Source of the DNA: Gynuella sp050296195
GTDB taxonomy: Bacteria; Pseudomonadota; Gammaproteobacteria; Pseudomonadales; Natronospirillaceae
Length of the DNA: 64,000 bases
Direction: 5' to 3' (one strand)
NCBI RefSeq assembly: GCF_050296195.1
Contig: NZ_JBNKRB010000053.1
Shown here: piece after piece, positions 9,446 through 18,990 of the stretch
Position numbering within the stretch: the first letter of the stretch is position 1
How the letters are laid out: each line of letters starts with the position of its first letter
Translations under genes and position numbers: made by a program
The notes under the pieces: model-generated
What the model saw: the letters and a program-made list of their open reading frames with translations, nothing else
Told to the model about the DNA's origin: nothing
Databases searched by the model: none

Positions 9446-9525
9446 CAAAACGGCAAACCAAAAATACCAGTCCGCATGCATTACACCCCAGAACTTATAA
9501 TGACAATCACTGAGGTCTATCAACC

Positions 9526-10521
9526 ATGAAGCTAAACCCCAAACACCTGCTCGCCACCCTGATGCTCGCAATACCTCTGGCACTGGCATCAATGTCCAGC
9601 CTGGCCGTTGAACGGGTCACCCTGAAACTTGCCCACAATCTGGACAGCAATCACGTGGTCCATCGCGCATTGGCACAAATGGCCAAAGACATCAACGAAG
9701 CATCCGGCGGCAAGATGAAGCTGCGAATTTATCCCAGTGGTCAGATGGGCGGCCCCCGCGAAACTCTGGAACTGATTCAAAACGGCGCTCTGGATATGAC
9801 CAAAGCCAGTGCCAGCGAAATGGAAACCTTTCAACCGGCGTACTCTATTTTTTCACTGCCGTATGTTTTCAAAGACAGCGCCCACTTCGAGAAGGTCATT
9901 TACGGACCTGTTGGCCGGGAACTGATGAATGAAACCAAAGATATCGGTTTCACTGCGATTGCTGCCTACGTAGCAGGCACCCGGAGCTTTTACGCCAAGA
10001 AAGAAATCCACTCCCCAGCAGATATGAAAGGCCTGAAAATCCGTGTGGTAGCCACTCCCACAACGATTAAATTGATTGAACTGCTGGGTGCCGCTCCAGC
10101 ACCCATTCCATTCGGCGAGGTATATACAGCCCTGCAACAAGGCGTCATAGATGGTGCTGAAAACAACGAGCCTTCTTACGTTCAGACCCGTCATGTGGAA
10201 GTGGCCAAATACTACATCGAAGACCAACACACCTCTGTCCCCGACTTCCTGGTGGTGTCTACCAGCACCTGGAATAAGCTCGATGACGAACAGAAACAGA
10301 TCATTATCGATGCCGCCAGAAAGTCTGAAAAATATGAACACGAACTCTGGGATCAGGTGGTTTTGGAATCACGGGAACGAGCTGAACAAACCGGAGCCAC
10401 ATTCATTCAGGTCGATAAAGCCGCATTCCGCGAAGCTCTGGCGCCACTGTACGATGACTTCCGTGCCGATCCGGTGAAAGCCGAATGGCTGGCAAAAATT
10501 GAAGCTGCCGCGGGCGAATAA
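9526..10521 (+). CDS. TRAP transporter solute-binding protein, DctP family (probably hexuronate)
   Basis: 331 residues with a signal peptide (MKLNPKHLLATLMLAIPLALASMSS, cleavage near residue 27). The DctP fold is shown by LKLAHNLDSNHVVHRA, a GQMGGPRETLELIQNGALDM segment, and the specificity region MKGLKIRVVATPTTIKLIELLGAAPAPIPFGEVYTALQQGVIDGAENN. The Arg in KIRV is the conserved carboxylate-binding arginine of the family. It binds an organic acid in the periplasm and delivers it to the QM permease encoded downstream. Linkage to uxaCBA makes galacturonate or glucuronate the likely ligand. First gene of the plus-strand unit. Confidence 0.93.
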   Translation: MKLNPKHLLATLMLAIPLALASMSSLAVERVTLKLAHNLDSNHVVHRALAQMAKDINEASGGKMKLRIYPSGQMGGPRETLELIQNGALDMTKASASEMETFQPAYSIFSLPYVFKDSAHFEKVIYGPVGRELMNETKDIGFTAIAAYVAGTRSFYAKKEIHSPADMKGLKIRVVATPTTIKLIELLGAAPAPIPFGEVYTALQQGVIDGAENNEPSYVQTRHVEVAKYYIEDQHTSVPDFLVVSTSTWNKLDDEQKQIIIDAARKSEKYEHELWDQVVLESRERAEQTGATFIQVDKAAFREALAPLYDDFRADPVKAEWLAKIEAAAGE

Positions 10522-10536
10522 TCTGTTATCAGCACT

Positions 10537-10558
10537 GGCAGAGGCATAAGCCTCTGCC
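10537..10558 (+). promoter_or_regulatory. Intercistronic stem-loop between TRAP P and Q genes
   Basis: A perfect 9-base stem (GGCAGAGGC paired with GCCTCTGCC) around the loop ATAA fills the gap between the binding-protein and small-permease genes. No T-run follows; the ribosome-binding site for the next gene comes immediately after. This is the usual arrangement that stabilises the upstream message so that the binding protein outnumbers the permease. Confidence 0.6.
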
Positions 10559-10570
10559 CTGGAGAACATT

Positions 10571-11083
10571 ATGCGATTTCAAACATTCAAGAAGCCGGTG
10601 GATTACGCCATTGCCGGATTCTGCATTCTGATCATGACCTCCCTGGTCTTCTGTGTTGTCTGGCAAGTCTTCAGCCGTTACGTCATGAATCAACCCAGTA
10701 CTTTTACCGACGAAATCGCCCGCTTCGCGATGATTTGGGTCGGGCTTCTGGGAGCTGCATACACCACCGGTCTGCAGAAACATCTCGCCATCGACTTGTT
10801 CAGCAGTCGTTTTGCAGGGCGCAGTCAATACGTCAGCGTATTGTTCATCAATCTGTGCATTTTAGCGTTTGCCGCCAGCGCCATGATCTGGGGTGGCTGG
10901 ACGTTAGTGGCCAAGGTTTATAGCACAGGCCAGGTTTCACCGGCCATGCAAATGCCCATGGCTTACGTTTACGGTGTCCTGCCAATCAGCGGCAGTATCA
11001 TCAGTTATTACAGCCTGTTATTTATTCTGGATGCGGCGATAGATCTGCTTACTCAGCCAAAACCGGTTGAGGAGGGTTGCTAA
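10571..11083 (+). CDS. TRAP transporter small permease, DctQ family
   Basis: 170 residues with four transmembrane segments, the DctQ layout. The conserved SRYVMNQPSTFTDEIARFAMIWVGLLGAA segment (helices 1-2) is the family signature, followed by KHLAIDLF. A CTGGAG ribosome-binding site precedes the ATG. The stop overlaps the start of the large permease in TAATG, indicating translational coupling. Works with the M subunit as a sodium-coupled importer in the inner membrane. Confidence 0.92.
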   Translation: MRFQTFKKPVDYAIAGFCILIMTSLVFCVVWQVFSRYVMNQPSTFTDEIARFAMIWVGLLGAAYTTGLQKHLAIDLFSSRFAGRSQYVSVLFINLCILAFAASAMIWGGWTLVAKVYSTGQVSPAMQMPMAYVYGVLPISGSIISYYSLLFILDAAIDLLTQPKPVEEGC

Positions 11084-12384
11084 TGGATTGGTCAATTACA
11101 CTGGTCATGTTCGGGTCTTTCTTCGTGCTGGTCTTTCTGGGTGTGCCCATCTCTTTTTCTATTGGTCTGGCTTCACTGGCTGCAGGCTTTATGATGCTGC
11201 CGGTAGAAACCATTCTGGCAGTGGTGGGGCAGAAAATGGCCACGGGTCTGGATAGTTTTTCACTACTGGCCATTCCATTTTTTATCCTCGCTGGCATTTT
11301 GATGAACAGTGGCGGAATTGCCCTACGGCTGATCAATTTTTCTCAAGTATTGGTCGGTCGCATGCCTGGTTCCCTGGGGCATGTTAATGTTCTTGCCAAC
11401 ATGTTTTTTGGGTCAATATCCGGTTCTGCGGTGGCGGCTGCAGCGGCCGTCGGTGGCACTATGTCACCACTGCAAAAGAAAGCCGGTTACGACCCCGCCT
11501 ATTCAGCCGCAGTGAACGTAACCTCCTGTATCACCGGGTTGCTGATACCACCTTCCAACGTACTGATCGTTTATGCTCTGACAGCCGGTGGCATCTCAGT
11601 AGCCACCCTGTTCATGGCTGGTTATCTGCCTGGCATGTTGATGGGACTTTCACTGATGGCAGTCGGTACCGTTATTGCCCGTAAACGCGGCTATCCGGTT
11701 TCTGAGAAACCTACGCCACGCATGGTATTGGCTGCGTTTATTGATGCGGTGCCAAGCCTGCTGCTGGTGATCGTGGTAATGGGTGGCATCCTTGGTGGCG
11801 TGTTTACCGCGACCGAAGCATCAGCAATTGCCGTGGTATATACATTTATCCTGTCAGTATTGATTTATCGGGAAGTGAAATTCAAAGACCTGCCCGGCAT
11901 CATGCTTGAAGCAGTGGTCACCACGTCTATCGTTTTGCTGCTGATCGGCATATCAGTCGGCATGTCCTGGATCATGACCAATGCAGACATCCCCTACGCC
12001 ATCGCCGATGCGTTGATGAGTGTTTCTGAAAACCCCTTCGTCATTCTCATGATCATTAATGTGATCCTGCTGGTAGTCGGTGTTTTCATGGACATGACTC
12101 CGGCAGTACTGATCTTCACTCCTATCTTTCTGCCCATTGTCACGCAGCTCGGTGTCAATCCCGTGCATTTTGGCATCATGATGGTGGTCAATCTTTGCAT
12201 TGGTCTGTGCACTCCACCCGTTGGCAGCGCTCTGTTTGTCGGCTGCTCAGTATCCGGCGTGAAAGTTCAGGAGTTGATCCGGCCAATGATGCCATTTTTT
12301 CTCGCATTATTGGTCACCCTGATTGCCATCACCTATATTCCACAAATCAGCCTGTTTTTACCTGGTCTATTTGGGATGCACTAA
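11083..12384 (+). CDS. TRAP transporter large permease, DctM family
   Basis: 433 residues and about twelve hydrophobic segments. Family motifs include the GVPISFSIGLAS segment near the N-terminus, FFGSISGSAVAAAAAVGGTM, LLIPPSNVLIVYAL, GGVFTATEASAIAVVYTF and NLCIGLCTPPVGSALFVGC, all typical of the DctM transport subunit. The start is the ATG of the TAATG overlap with the Q gene; an earlier TTG two codons upstream is less likely. It forms the transmembrane transport path for the substrate captured by the P protein. Confidence 0.93.
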   Translation: MDWSITLVMFGSFFVLVFLGVPISFSIGLASLAAGFMMLPVETILAVVGQKMATGLDSFSLLAIPFFILAGILMNSGGIALRLINFSQVLVGRMPGSLGHVNVLANMFFGSISGSAVAAAAAVGGTMSPLQKKAGYDPAYSAAVNVTSCITGLLIPPSNVLIVYALTAGGISVATLFMAGYLPGMLMGLSLMAVGTVIARKRGYPVSEKPTPRMVLAAFIDAVPSLLLVIVVMGGILGGVFTATEASAIAVVYTFILSVLIYREVKFKDLPGIMLEAVVTTSIVLLLIGISVGMSWIMTNADIPYAIADALMSVSENPFVILMIINVILLVVGVFMDMTPAVLIFTPIFLPIVTQLGVNPVHFGIMMVVNLCIGLCTPPVGSALFVGCSVSGVKVQELIRPMMPFFLALLVTLIAITYIPQISLFLPGLFGMH

Positions 12385-12618
12385 CAGCCATCAAGGCATG
12401 ATGCAGAAGAGTGCAGGCTAGATCCTCCTGCCTCTTCCTGCTATTTTCACCTATAATGCCGGTGTCTCAGCCTGTCAGCTGGACCGGCAACGTTAACAGG
12501 CTAATGACTCACACAAACACAGATAATCGAAAGGGATTTGTGAGCCCTTGCAACACCCGGCAATCTCATGCGGTTACGCCAGTTTTAAGGGGCACAACAT
12601 TCTGTTCACGAGGAATAC

Positions 12619-13404
12619 ATGGTTACCATAGAACCTAAAAGGCTTTATCAGAAAGTCGCCAGTAATCTGAAGACACGGATCCTGAACCAGGAATATAACA
12701 TTGGTGATCGTCTACCGGCAGAACGGCTGCTGGCTGAAGAAATGGCTGTCAGCCGAACGGTTGTCAGAGAGGCCATCATCATGCTTGAGGTTGAAGGCAT
12801 GGTAGAAGTGATCAAGGGTTCGGGTATCCATGTAGTATCCAATACTTCCCGCTATGAGCCGCACGAACCTGAAACAACATCCGGGCAGGATGCATTGATG
12901 ACAGCCGGCCCATTTGAGCTGTTACAGGCACGCCAGCTAATTGAAAGCAACATCGCAGAATTTGCCGCGACCCAGGTGACCAAGCAGGATGTCATGGAGC
13001 TGATGAGAATCCAGGAACTGTCCCGCAAAGAAGACCGTGCCCGAGATTCCGAATGGGATAAGCTGTTTCACATTCAGGTGGCAAAAGCGACACAAAATTC
13101 AGTGCTGGTAAGCGTGATCGAACAGATGTGGTCCTATCGGGAACAAAACCCCTACTGGCGCAAACTCCATGAGCACATTGAAGACAAAGACATGGATAGC
13201 TGGTGCCACGATCACGATCTGGTACTGAAAGCACTGTTGCGCAAAGATCCGGAAGCAGCCAAAACTGCCATGTGGCAACACCTGGAAAACACCAAAGAAA
13301 TGTTGTTCAAAGCCAGTACATTTGATGACGATATGGAGAATGACCGCTTCTTGTTTTCGGATAACCCAGTGATACATCTGAGCAGTCAAAAACGCCAAAA
13401 CTGA
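12619..13404 (+). CDS. GntR-family (FadR subfamily) regulator of hexuronate genes, UxuR/ExuR-like
   Basis: 261 residues. The N-terminal winged helix-turn-helix (about residues 5-75) reads YQKVASNLKTRILNQEYNIG then LPAERLLAEEMAVSRTVVREAI, the GntR signature. The C-terminal FCD ligand domain (about 95-235) shows the LLQARQLIESNIAEFAA and HIQVAKATQNSVL patterns with His residues for metal/ligand binding. ATG is preceded by CACGAGGA. Position directly downstream of the TRAP genes and the duplicated operator in the divergent promoter region suggest it represses uxaCBA and the transporter until a hexuronate or derivative releases it. Confidence 0.9.
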   Translation: MVTIEPKRLYQKVASNLKTRILNQEYNIGDRLPAERLLAEEMAVSRTVVREAIIMLEVEGMVEVIKGSGIHVVSNTSRYEPHEPETTSGQDALMTAGPFELLQARQLIESNIAEFAATQVTKQDVMELMRIQELSRKEDRARDSEWDKLFHIQVAKATQNSVLVSVIEQMWSYREQNPYWRKLHEHIEDKDMDSWCHDHDLVLKALLRKDPEAAKTAMWQHLENTKEMLFKASTFDDDMENDRFLFSDNPVIHLSSQKRQN

Positions 13405-13717
13405 AGATCAACAGACATCAGCACTCACTCAACACCTCTGTTCGAGCCAGGCCAACCAGAATAATTCATACCAATGTATGGGAATTTGGACCCATATATT
13501 TATGTTATGGTTAATACCTCAAACATTTGCAGAAATAATAAAATTACCGTTATGCAAATGATTTGCAATAAGCCTATCAGATTCGGCTGTCTGCTTAGTG
13601 TCTTATAAGAAAATCGATCAGATTAATCCAATTCAAAATTCGACTTACAAAATTTCGAACAGGACAAATATTACTCTGTCGAAAATATTTCCAACATACC
13701 AGTAATGGAGTTACACC
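13405..13717. other. Gene-free AT-rich stretch with a weak terminator-like hairpin
   Basis: No coding frame of note. A 6-base stem TATGGG/CCCATA (13477-13496) followed by TATATTTAT could end the hexuronate transcript. The rest is AT-rich and presumably contains the promoter of the secreted-protein gene that starts at 13718. Confidence 0.35.
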
Positions 13718-14173
13718 ATGCAAAAACAAGCTCTGATATTTCTGACATCTGCCATTGTTGCATCCACATCCATAGGCGCCCAGGCAGTGGACCGGGTAAC
13801 CTACACCGCCGACAAATCCACTCGCGGTACGACTGTTACCATTCCAGAATCCAAGGTCAAAGAACTATGCGGTGATCAGGATGGCTGCAAGGTCAGGTTG
13901 GCAATGTATGACTGGGACGGATTGCGCCGCCACGCTTCCCGGGAAACATTGTTTTTCTACAACCCTGACAACAGAAACTGGCGTGACTCGGCAGGAGACA
14001 CCTCAGGCACCTCCAGCAACAATGGCACCCAGCACGTCGAACAAGCCTGGGCTTGTTACTTTACTGACGGGAAGTATCAAAGCTGGACCAACCTGGGCGA
14101 TGTCGATGGCAATTTCGGACTATTGTCATGGGATCAATATAATGCCACCTGCGAAATCACACTGATCGATTGA
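13718..14173 (+). CDS. Secreted protein of unknown function
   Basis: 151 residues with a clear signal peptide (MQKQALIFLTSAIVASTSIGAQA, cleavage about residue 23). The mature part of about 128 residues contains four Cys (two in LCGDQDGC, then AWACYF and ATCEI), compatible with two disulfides, and is rich in Trp, Tyr and Asp. The ATG follows GGAG with good spacing. No family recognised. It precedes the anchored protein at 14260 by 86 bases on the same strand; the two may be co-transcribed. Confidence 0.65.
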   Translation: MQKQALIFLTSAIVASTSIGAQAVDRVTYTADKSTRGTTVTIPESKVKELCGDQDGCKVRLAMYDWDGLRRHASRETLFFYNPDNRNWRDSAGDTSGTSSNNGTQHVEQAWACYFTDGKYQSWTNLGDVDGNFGLLSWDQYNATCEITLID

Positions 14174-14259
14174 GTGATGATTACAATGCTGTGAGATGAC
14201 ATCACCAACAGACCCGGCTGTGTCTGACCGATATGACCGGGTCAAAAAAGGAGCCGATT

Positions 14260-14811
14260 ATGGGCGCGGTAAAAATTTACATGGTCAGTGCTGCTGTCAT
14301 TTTTGGCATGTTCTTATTCTGGTACCGCCCAGTATCACAAATGCCCCAAGATCAGATATTGCGAAACAACAGCAAAGAAACCTCCAGCCCATCCAAGCCA
14401 TCACCAAATTCGACTATAGCTTTCACTTCGACCATACAAGATCAGGCGCACTCTAGCCCGGCCCCCAGACAAAATCCTACTATCACAGAAACCGAATCCC
14501 CCGAACCACAACCGATACCGGCTGATCCCAATAGCACGGACCCTTACCTGCCTGCAACGGGTGAACATGCCGATGAAGTCAATCTGGCTGTAACTCCCTG
14601 TACCGACTCATGTGCCGGAGCAGAAACAATTACTGTGCAGGCAGACGGATACTTTGCCGGGCAAGTCAATGCCAAAGGCTTGCGGGAGCGAGCATTACTT
14701 GATGGCGCCATCGATCCAAATGCCGATCTCGGCATCCCCTTAACGGACCAAAGCGACACCCCTCCTCCACCCACTGGGTTGGGTGAATATATCGTCATTG
14801 ATGACTTGTGA
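14260..14811 (+). CDS. Membrane-anchored Pro/Ser/Thr-rich protein of unknown function
   Basis: 183 residues from the ATG at 14260, chosen because AAGGAG lies six bases before it; an upstream in-frame ATG (14233) lacks this. One N-terminal hydrophobic segment (VKIYMVSAAVIFGMFLFWY) is followed by a low-complexity Pro/Ser/Thr/Gln region to about residue 110 and a short C-terminal part with a CTDSC pair. The topology suggests a periplasmic or surface stalk. No family recognised; it ends 8 bases from the convergent FepB-like gene. Confidence 0.55.
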   Translation: MGAVKIYMVSAAVIFGMFLFWYRPVSQMPQDQILRNNSKETSSPSKPSPNSTIAFTSTIQDQAHSSPAPRQNPTITETESPEPQPIPADPNSTDPYLPATGEHADEVNLAVTPCTDSCAGAETITVQADGYFAGQVNAKGLRERALLDGAIDPNADLGIPLTDQSDTPPPPTGLGEYIVIDDL

Positions 14812-14819
14812 TACCGGCT

Positions 14820-15818
14820 TCAATGAACGGAAGCTGCAAACAGCGATTCAATCTGATCCAGCATATGCCGGGAACTGTAGTAGTCCAGCCTGAAAGTATC
14901 TGGTCCCATTGCATACAACTGATCATTCCTGATCGCTGATACATGTGATAAAAAAGGATTCTGCCTTAGCTGGTCAATCATGGTTTCGTCTGCAGCAAAC
15001 AGCAACAACGAAGCGCCATTCAGGCCATCGGCAAACTTTTCACCTGACAACTGAACAATATCATGGCGCTTACCCTGACTCTCATTTCCACGTACAGATT
15101 GGGGAATATCGGCGAGAGTAAACCCAAGATCTTTCAGTAGCCGCCCCTGCGCAGACTCCTCAGTCCATACATTAGCACCACTGCCATCCTCATAATACAC
15201 CAGCGCCGTACTCGGTTGTGGCGGTAACTGTATTGCCTGATGCACACGCCTAACCCGTTGATCATAAGCTCGGACCAGCTCATCGGCATCTTGTTCGTGA
15301 CCGGAGATTTCACCAAACAGGCGGGCCAGTTGCTGCCAGCTTTTATCATCGTAACTGACGACCATGGTCGGAGCCACTGACGCCAGCTGGTCATAAAGCT
15401 TTAGCGCCGAATCACCGCCAGTAGCGGCGATAATAATCAGATCGGGATTCACGCTAACAATGGCTTCAGCATTGGGCTCCATTTGATACAGCGGCTTGAC
15501 TCCACGCGCGTGTGCAACCGTTGACCACTGCCGGAAAAATCCGCTCTGATCTGCGACGGCAGTATTGGCATTAGTACCACCACTGGCGATCACTGGGGCG
15601 TTGACCGCCAATAGGGATCCAGTCAATGTAACACTGGTTGAGACAATTCGATGAGGCGGTTGGTGCAAAGTAACCTCTCCCGCAACGGTCGAAAAAGTCC
15701 GCGGCCAACCCTCAATATCAGTCTCGGGTAATGCAGAGTGTTTATCCTCACTCGCAGAATGGCAAGCGGTGAGCAACCAGACAAGACATAACACAGTGAG
15801 CTGGCCGATAGGTAGCAT
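14820..15818 (-). CDS. fepB: FepB-like ferric-siderophore-binding lipoprotein
   Basis: 332 residues from the ATG at 15818, which follows AAAGGA. The N-terminus is a lipoprotein signal with lipobox LLTAC. The body is a class III (TroA/FhuD-like) periplasmic binding protein: HRIVSTSVTLTGSLLAV at the first lobe, PDLIIIAATGGD, and a C-terminal lobe ending in a long helix. Closest in character to the ferric-enterobactin binding protein FepB. It is divergent from entC and shares its Fur-box region, so it is probably iron-repressed. The cognate permease and ATPase genes (fepD, fepG, fepC) are not in the window. Confidence 0.8.
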   Translation of the reverse strand: MLPIGQLTVLCLVWLLTACHSASEDKHSALPETDIEGWPRTFSTVAGEVTLHQPPHRIVSTSVTLTGSLLAVNAPVIASGGTNANTAVADQSGFFRQWSTVAHARGVKPLYQMEPNAEAIVSVNPDLIIIAATGGDSALKLYDQLASVAPTMVVSYDDKSWQQLARLFGEISGHEQDADELVRAYDQRVRRVHQAIQLPPQPSTALVYYEDGSGANVWTEESAQGRLLKDLGFTLADIPQSVRGNESQGKRHDIVQLSGEKFADGLNGASLLLFAADETMIDQLRQNPFLSHVSAIRNDQLYAMGPDTFRLDYYSSRHMLDQIESLFAASVH

Positions 15819-15996
15819 TACTGTCCTTTCGGCACGGATGATCGTGTTTAATATAAACAACTTAATTTAACTCCCTATCGATAATGTTCTGAGACAGAAA
15901 AACGCGTCGAGGAATCGCCCAATTGTTCTTTAAAAGTACCGTGAACAGATTCAACGTAAACATGGCACGCATAAAATTTCTGCATTTCTTTTCTTT

Positions 15997-16025
15997 ATTT
16001 TAATGAGAATGATTCTTATAATCAT
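15997..16025. promoter_or_regulatory. Fur box between fepB-like gene and entC
   Basis: TAATGAGAATGATTCTTATA followed by ATCATT is a strong Fur-type sequence with overlapping GAGAATGATTCT repeats, placed 28 bases before the entC start and also upstream of the divergent binding-protein gene. It implies iron repression of both units. Confidence 0.8.
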
Positions 16026-16052
16026 TAAAAATATTATGAACAGGAGCTGTTT

Positions 16053-17240
16053 GTGGATATTCTCGCCTCTTCGTCACACCTGGATCTCACCAAAACCCTC
16101 GCTAATGATCCCACCACCTTGCTGTTCATGTCAGAGCATCGAAAGGTGAGAACCTCTGGCGCAATTTCACGCATTGAAACCCCAGCGGAAGGTGGATTCT
16201 ACCAAGACAGTCCGTTACAAATGGCCATTGCAGAAGCATTTCAAAGGGCCCGGGATCTGGGTCAGAAGAACCCGATTGTGATTGGCGCAATTCCGTTTGA
16301 TGTTTCACAACCCTCTGCTCTGATCGTTCCGGAATGGTACGAATTCATGCCGCACTTAGCGGTTAATACCCACCAACCGGTCAAACTCGAACCTCTGATG
16401 GTCAGCGAGTATCGTTATCAACCCAACCGAACCGACTTCAAAAATATCGTCAGCGAGGCAGTCCAACGATTACAACACGGGCAACTGGACAAGGTGGTAC
16501 TGTCGCGCATCCTGGAACTGGAGCTGGATCAGAACGTGGATTGCAGTGCCATCCTGCAAAATCTCATGACCCAAAACCCTGCGGCATACCAATTTCATAT
16601 CCCACTCAGCAATAACAACACCCTGATTGGTGCCAGCCCGGAACTATTGGTTCGCAAACAGAAGCACAGCATCATAACCAATCCTCTGGCCGGTACCTGC
16701 AAGCGCCTGGCAGATCCACAACAGGACCATCTTAATGCTCAGCGGTTATGGCAGTCAGCCAAAGATCAACATGAACACCGTCTGGTCATCAATACCTTAC
16801 GGGCTCAGCTGAGTCCGCTGTGTAAGCAACTGGATATTCCCACCCAGCCGGAACTGATACAAACCTCCAATCTCTGGCATCTCTCCACCCGGATTCAGGC
16901 CACCCTCAAAGAACCGGCCACCACTGCATTGCAAATGGCCAGTCTACTACACCCAACGCCCGCGTTATGTGGCTCACCAGCTGTGACGGCCAAACAACTG
17001 ATTGATGCACTGGAGCCCCATGACCGAGGCCTGTTCAGTGGTATTGTCGGCTGGTGCGATAGCGAAGGTAACGGTGAATGGGCGGTCACGATTCGCTGCG
17101 GCCTGGTTCAGGCAAAACGGATTCGCTTGTTTGCAGGGGCCGGTATCGTTGCAAACTCAGACCCGGAATCGGAGTGGCAGGAGACCCGTGCCAAACTAGA
17201 CACCATGCTGAATGCTTTCAATATTGGCAACGGAGAATGA
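16053..17240 (+). CDS. entC: Isochorismate synthase EntC
   Basis: EntC converts chorismate to isochorismate, the first step to 2,3-dihydroxybenzoate. 395 residues, the usual length. Chorismate-binding-domain motifs include KVVLSRILELEL, the LIGASPELLVRK segment, ITNPLAGTCKR, and toward the C-terminus HPTPALCGSPAVTAKQLI and GLFSGIVGWCDSEGNGEWAVTIRC, which carry the Mg-binding Glu residues. The start is a GTG with AGGAG eight bases upstream. Leads the entC-entE-entB-entA operon; three bases separate it from entE. Confidence 0.95.
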   Translation: MDILASSSHLDLTKTLANDPTTLLFMSEHRKVRTSGAISRIETPAEGGFYQDSPLQMAIAEAFQRARDLGQKNPIVIGAIPFDVSQPSALIVPEWYEFMPHLAVNTHQPVKLEPLMVSEYRYQPNRTDFKNIVSEAVQRLQHGQLDKVVLSRILELELDQNVDCSAILQNLMTQNPAAYQFHIPLSNNNTLIGASPELLVRKQKHSIITNPLAGTCKRLADPQQDHLNAQRLWQSAKDQHEHRLVINTLRAQLSPLCKQLDIPTQPELIQTSNLWHLSTRIQATLKEPATTALQMASLLHPTPALCGSPAVTAKQLIDALEPHDRGLFSGIVGWCDSEGNGEWAVTIRCGLVQAKRIRLFAGAGIVANSDPESEWQETRAKLDTMLNAFNIGNGE

Positions 17241-17243
17241 CCC

Positions 17244-18896
17244 ATGCCTATCACCTTCACTCCCTGGCCAGACCAATTTGCACAACGCTATCGAGACAAG
17301 GGTTATTGGATTGATCAACCATTGACCGATATTCTGAACCACGGTCATGAAGACCATACAGCCATTATCTCGGCAGACAAAAATTACACCTATTCTGAAC
17401 TGCGTTATTACGCCCAGCGTCTGGCCCGCCAATTCCTTAAACGGGGTGTGCGCCGAGGTGACACCGCAATCATTCAATTGCCGAATGAAGCTGATTTCTA
17501 TGTCGCCTACTTCGCTGTTTTGTATGCCGGCATCGTACCGGTTAACGCGCTGTTCAGTCATAACCGCCATGAACTTCTGGCGTATGCCCAACAGCTCCAG
17601 CCACGATTGCTGATCGCATCGGGCCAGCATCCACTGTTCACGGATGCAACATTTATTCAGGAAATGACAGTAACAGCCCCAGCACTGACAACTGTGATGA
17701 TTGATGGCAGCACTGATTTCGCAGAAGATCTGCAAGCTCTGTTGCATGAGGATTACAGCGTATCAGAACCACTACCCGAGCCAACCGCAGCCGATCAAGT
17801 AGCGTTTTTTCAATTGTCCGGCGGCAGTACTGGCACACCTAAACTGATTCCGCGTACCCACAACGATTACTATTACAGCATTCGCCAAAGTGTAGAGTTG
17901 TGTGGTGTCACCGCCGCAACTGTTTATCTGTGCGCCTTGCCAGCGGGCCACAACTATCCCATGAGTTCACCTGGCGCACTGGGTATCTTTTTTGCCGGAG
18001 GTACAGTCGTCATGGCCAGCAGCCCGGATGCCTGTTGTTGTTTTGATCTGATCCACCAACACCAGGTCAATATGACTGCATTGGTTCCACCTGCGGTGGC
18101 TTTGTGGTTACAGGCCGCACCGGATCAGCGCGATAAACTCAGCAGCTTAAAATTATTACAGGTTGGCGGTGCCAAACTCAGTGAAACCCTCGCACGACGT
18201 ATTCCGGCAGAACTGGGATGTCAGTTACAGCAGGTACTGGGCATGGCCGAAGGACTGGTGAACTACACGCGTCTGACAGATCCGGACGAACTCGTATACG
18301 GCACCCAGGGCTGCCCGATGTCAGCTGATGATGAAGTACGCATCTTGGGCGAAGATGGTCAACCGGTCGCTGATGGCGAAATCGGCGAACTCACAACCCG
18401 CGGCCCCTACACCATTCGGGGTTACTACAACGCCCCGGAACACAACGCCAGGGTTTTTGATGCCGACGGTTTTTACCATTCCGGTGATCTGGTGCGTCGC
18501 GACAACCGTGGCTATCTACAAGTGGTCGGTCGGGACAAGGATCAAATCAACCGGGGTGGTGAAAAAATCGCCGCTGAAGAAGTGGAAAACCTACTGCTAA
18601 AACATACTGCCATCACGCATGCTGCACTGGTGGCTATGCCCGATGACAATATGGGTGAAAAAAGTTGTGCCTTTTTGGTTCTTCAAATGGGTTATGACGC
18701 TCCCAAAGCCATCGTCCTACGTAAATATCTACGCAGTCAGGGTATTGCTGAATACAAACTGCCTGATCACTTTGAGTTCATTGACCAGCTGCCACTCACC
18801 CATGTTGGCAAACCGGACAAAGTCCGCTTACGGGCAATGATCGAAGCAAAACAGCAATCACCGCATCGCGATACAAAAACAACCCCTGAAGCATAA
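17244..18896 (+). CDS. entE: 2,3-dihydroxybenzoate-AMP ligase EntE
   Basis: EntE activates 2,3-dihydroxybenzoate with ATP and loads it on the aryl carrier domain of EntB. The 550-residue ANL-family enzyme shows the P-loop-like FFQLSGGSTGTPKLIPRTHNDY (about residue 190), GHNYPMSSPGALG with the aryl-substrate Asn, the LGMAEGLVNYTRL segment, YHSGDLVRRD, and the catalytic lysine region LTHVGKPDKVRLR near the C-terminus. It acts in the cytosol with EntB and the NRPS encoded at 47.7-56.2 kb. Confidence 0.95.
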   Translation: MPITFTPWPDQFAQRYRDKGYWIDQPLTDILNHGHEDHTAIISADKNYTYSELRYYAQRLARQFLKRGVRRGDTAIIQLPNEADFYVAYFAVLYAGIVPVNALFSHNRHELLAYAQQLQPRLLIASGQHPLFTDATFIQEMTVTAPALTTVMIDGSTDFAEDLQALLHEDYSVSEPLPEPTAADQVAFFQLSGGSTGTPKLIPRTHNDYYYSIRQSVELCGVTAATVYLCALPAGHNYPMSSPGALGIFFAGGTVVMASSPDACCCFDLIHQHQVNMTALVPPAVALWLQAAPDQRDKLSSLKLLQVGGAKLSETLARRIPAELGCQLQQVLGMAEGLVNYTRLTDPDELVYGTQGCPMSADDEVRILGEDGQPVADGEIGELTTRGPYTIRGYYNAPEHNARVFDADGFYHSGDLVRRDNRGYLQVVGRDKDQINRGGEKIAAEEVENLLLKHTAITHAALVAMPDDNMGEKSCAFLVLQMGYDAPKAIVLRKYLRSQGIAEYKLPDHFEFIDQLPLTHVGKPDKVRLRAMIEAKQQSPHRDTKTTPEA

Positions 18897-18990
18897 AGAG
18901 TAGTTTTCGTCCAACATGACCATAAACCATGTTTTAGAAACGACCTCATGCCATCGAACACAGACCAACAGAATAACTTAAGGAGTTCTC

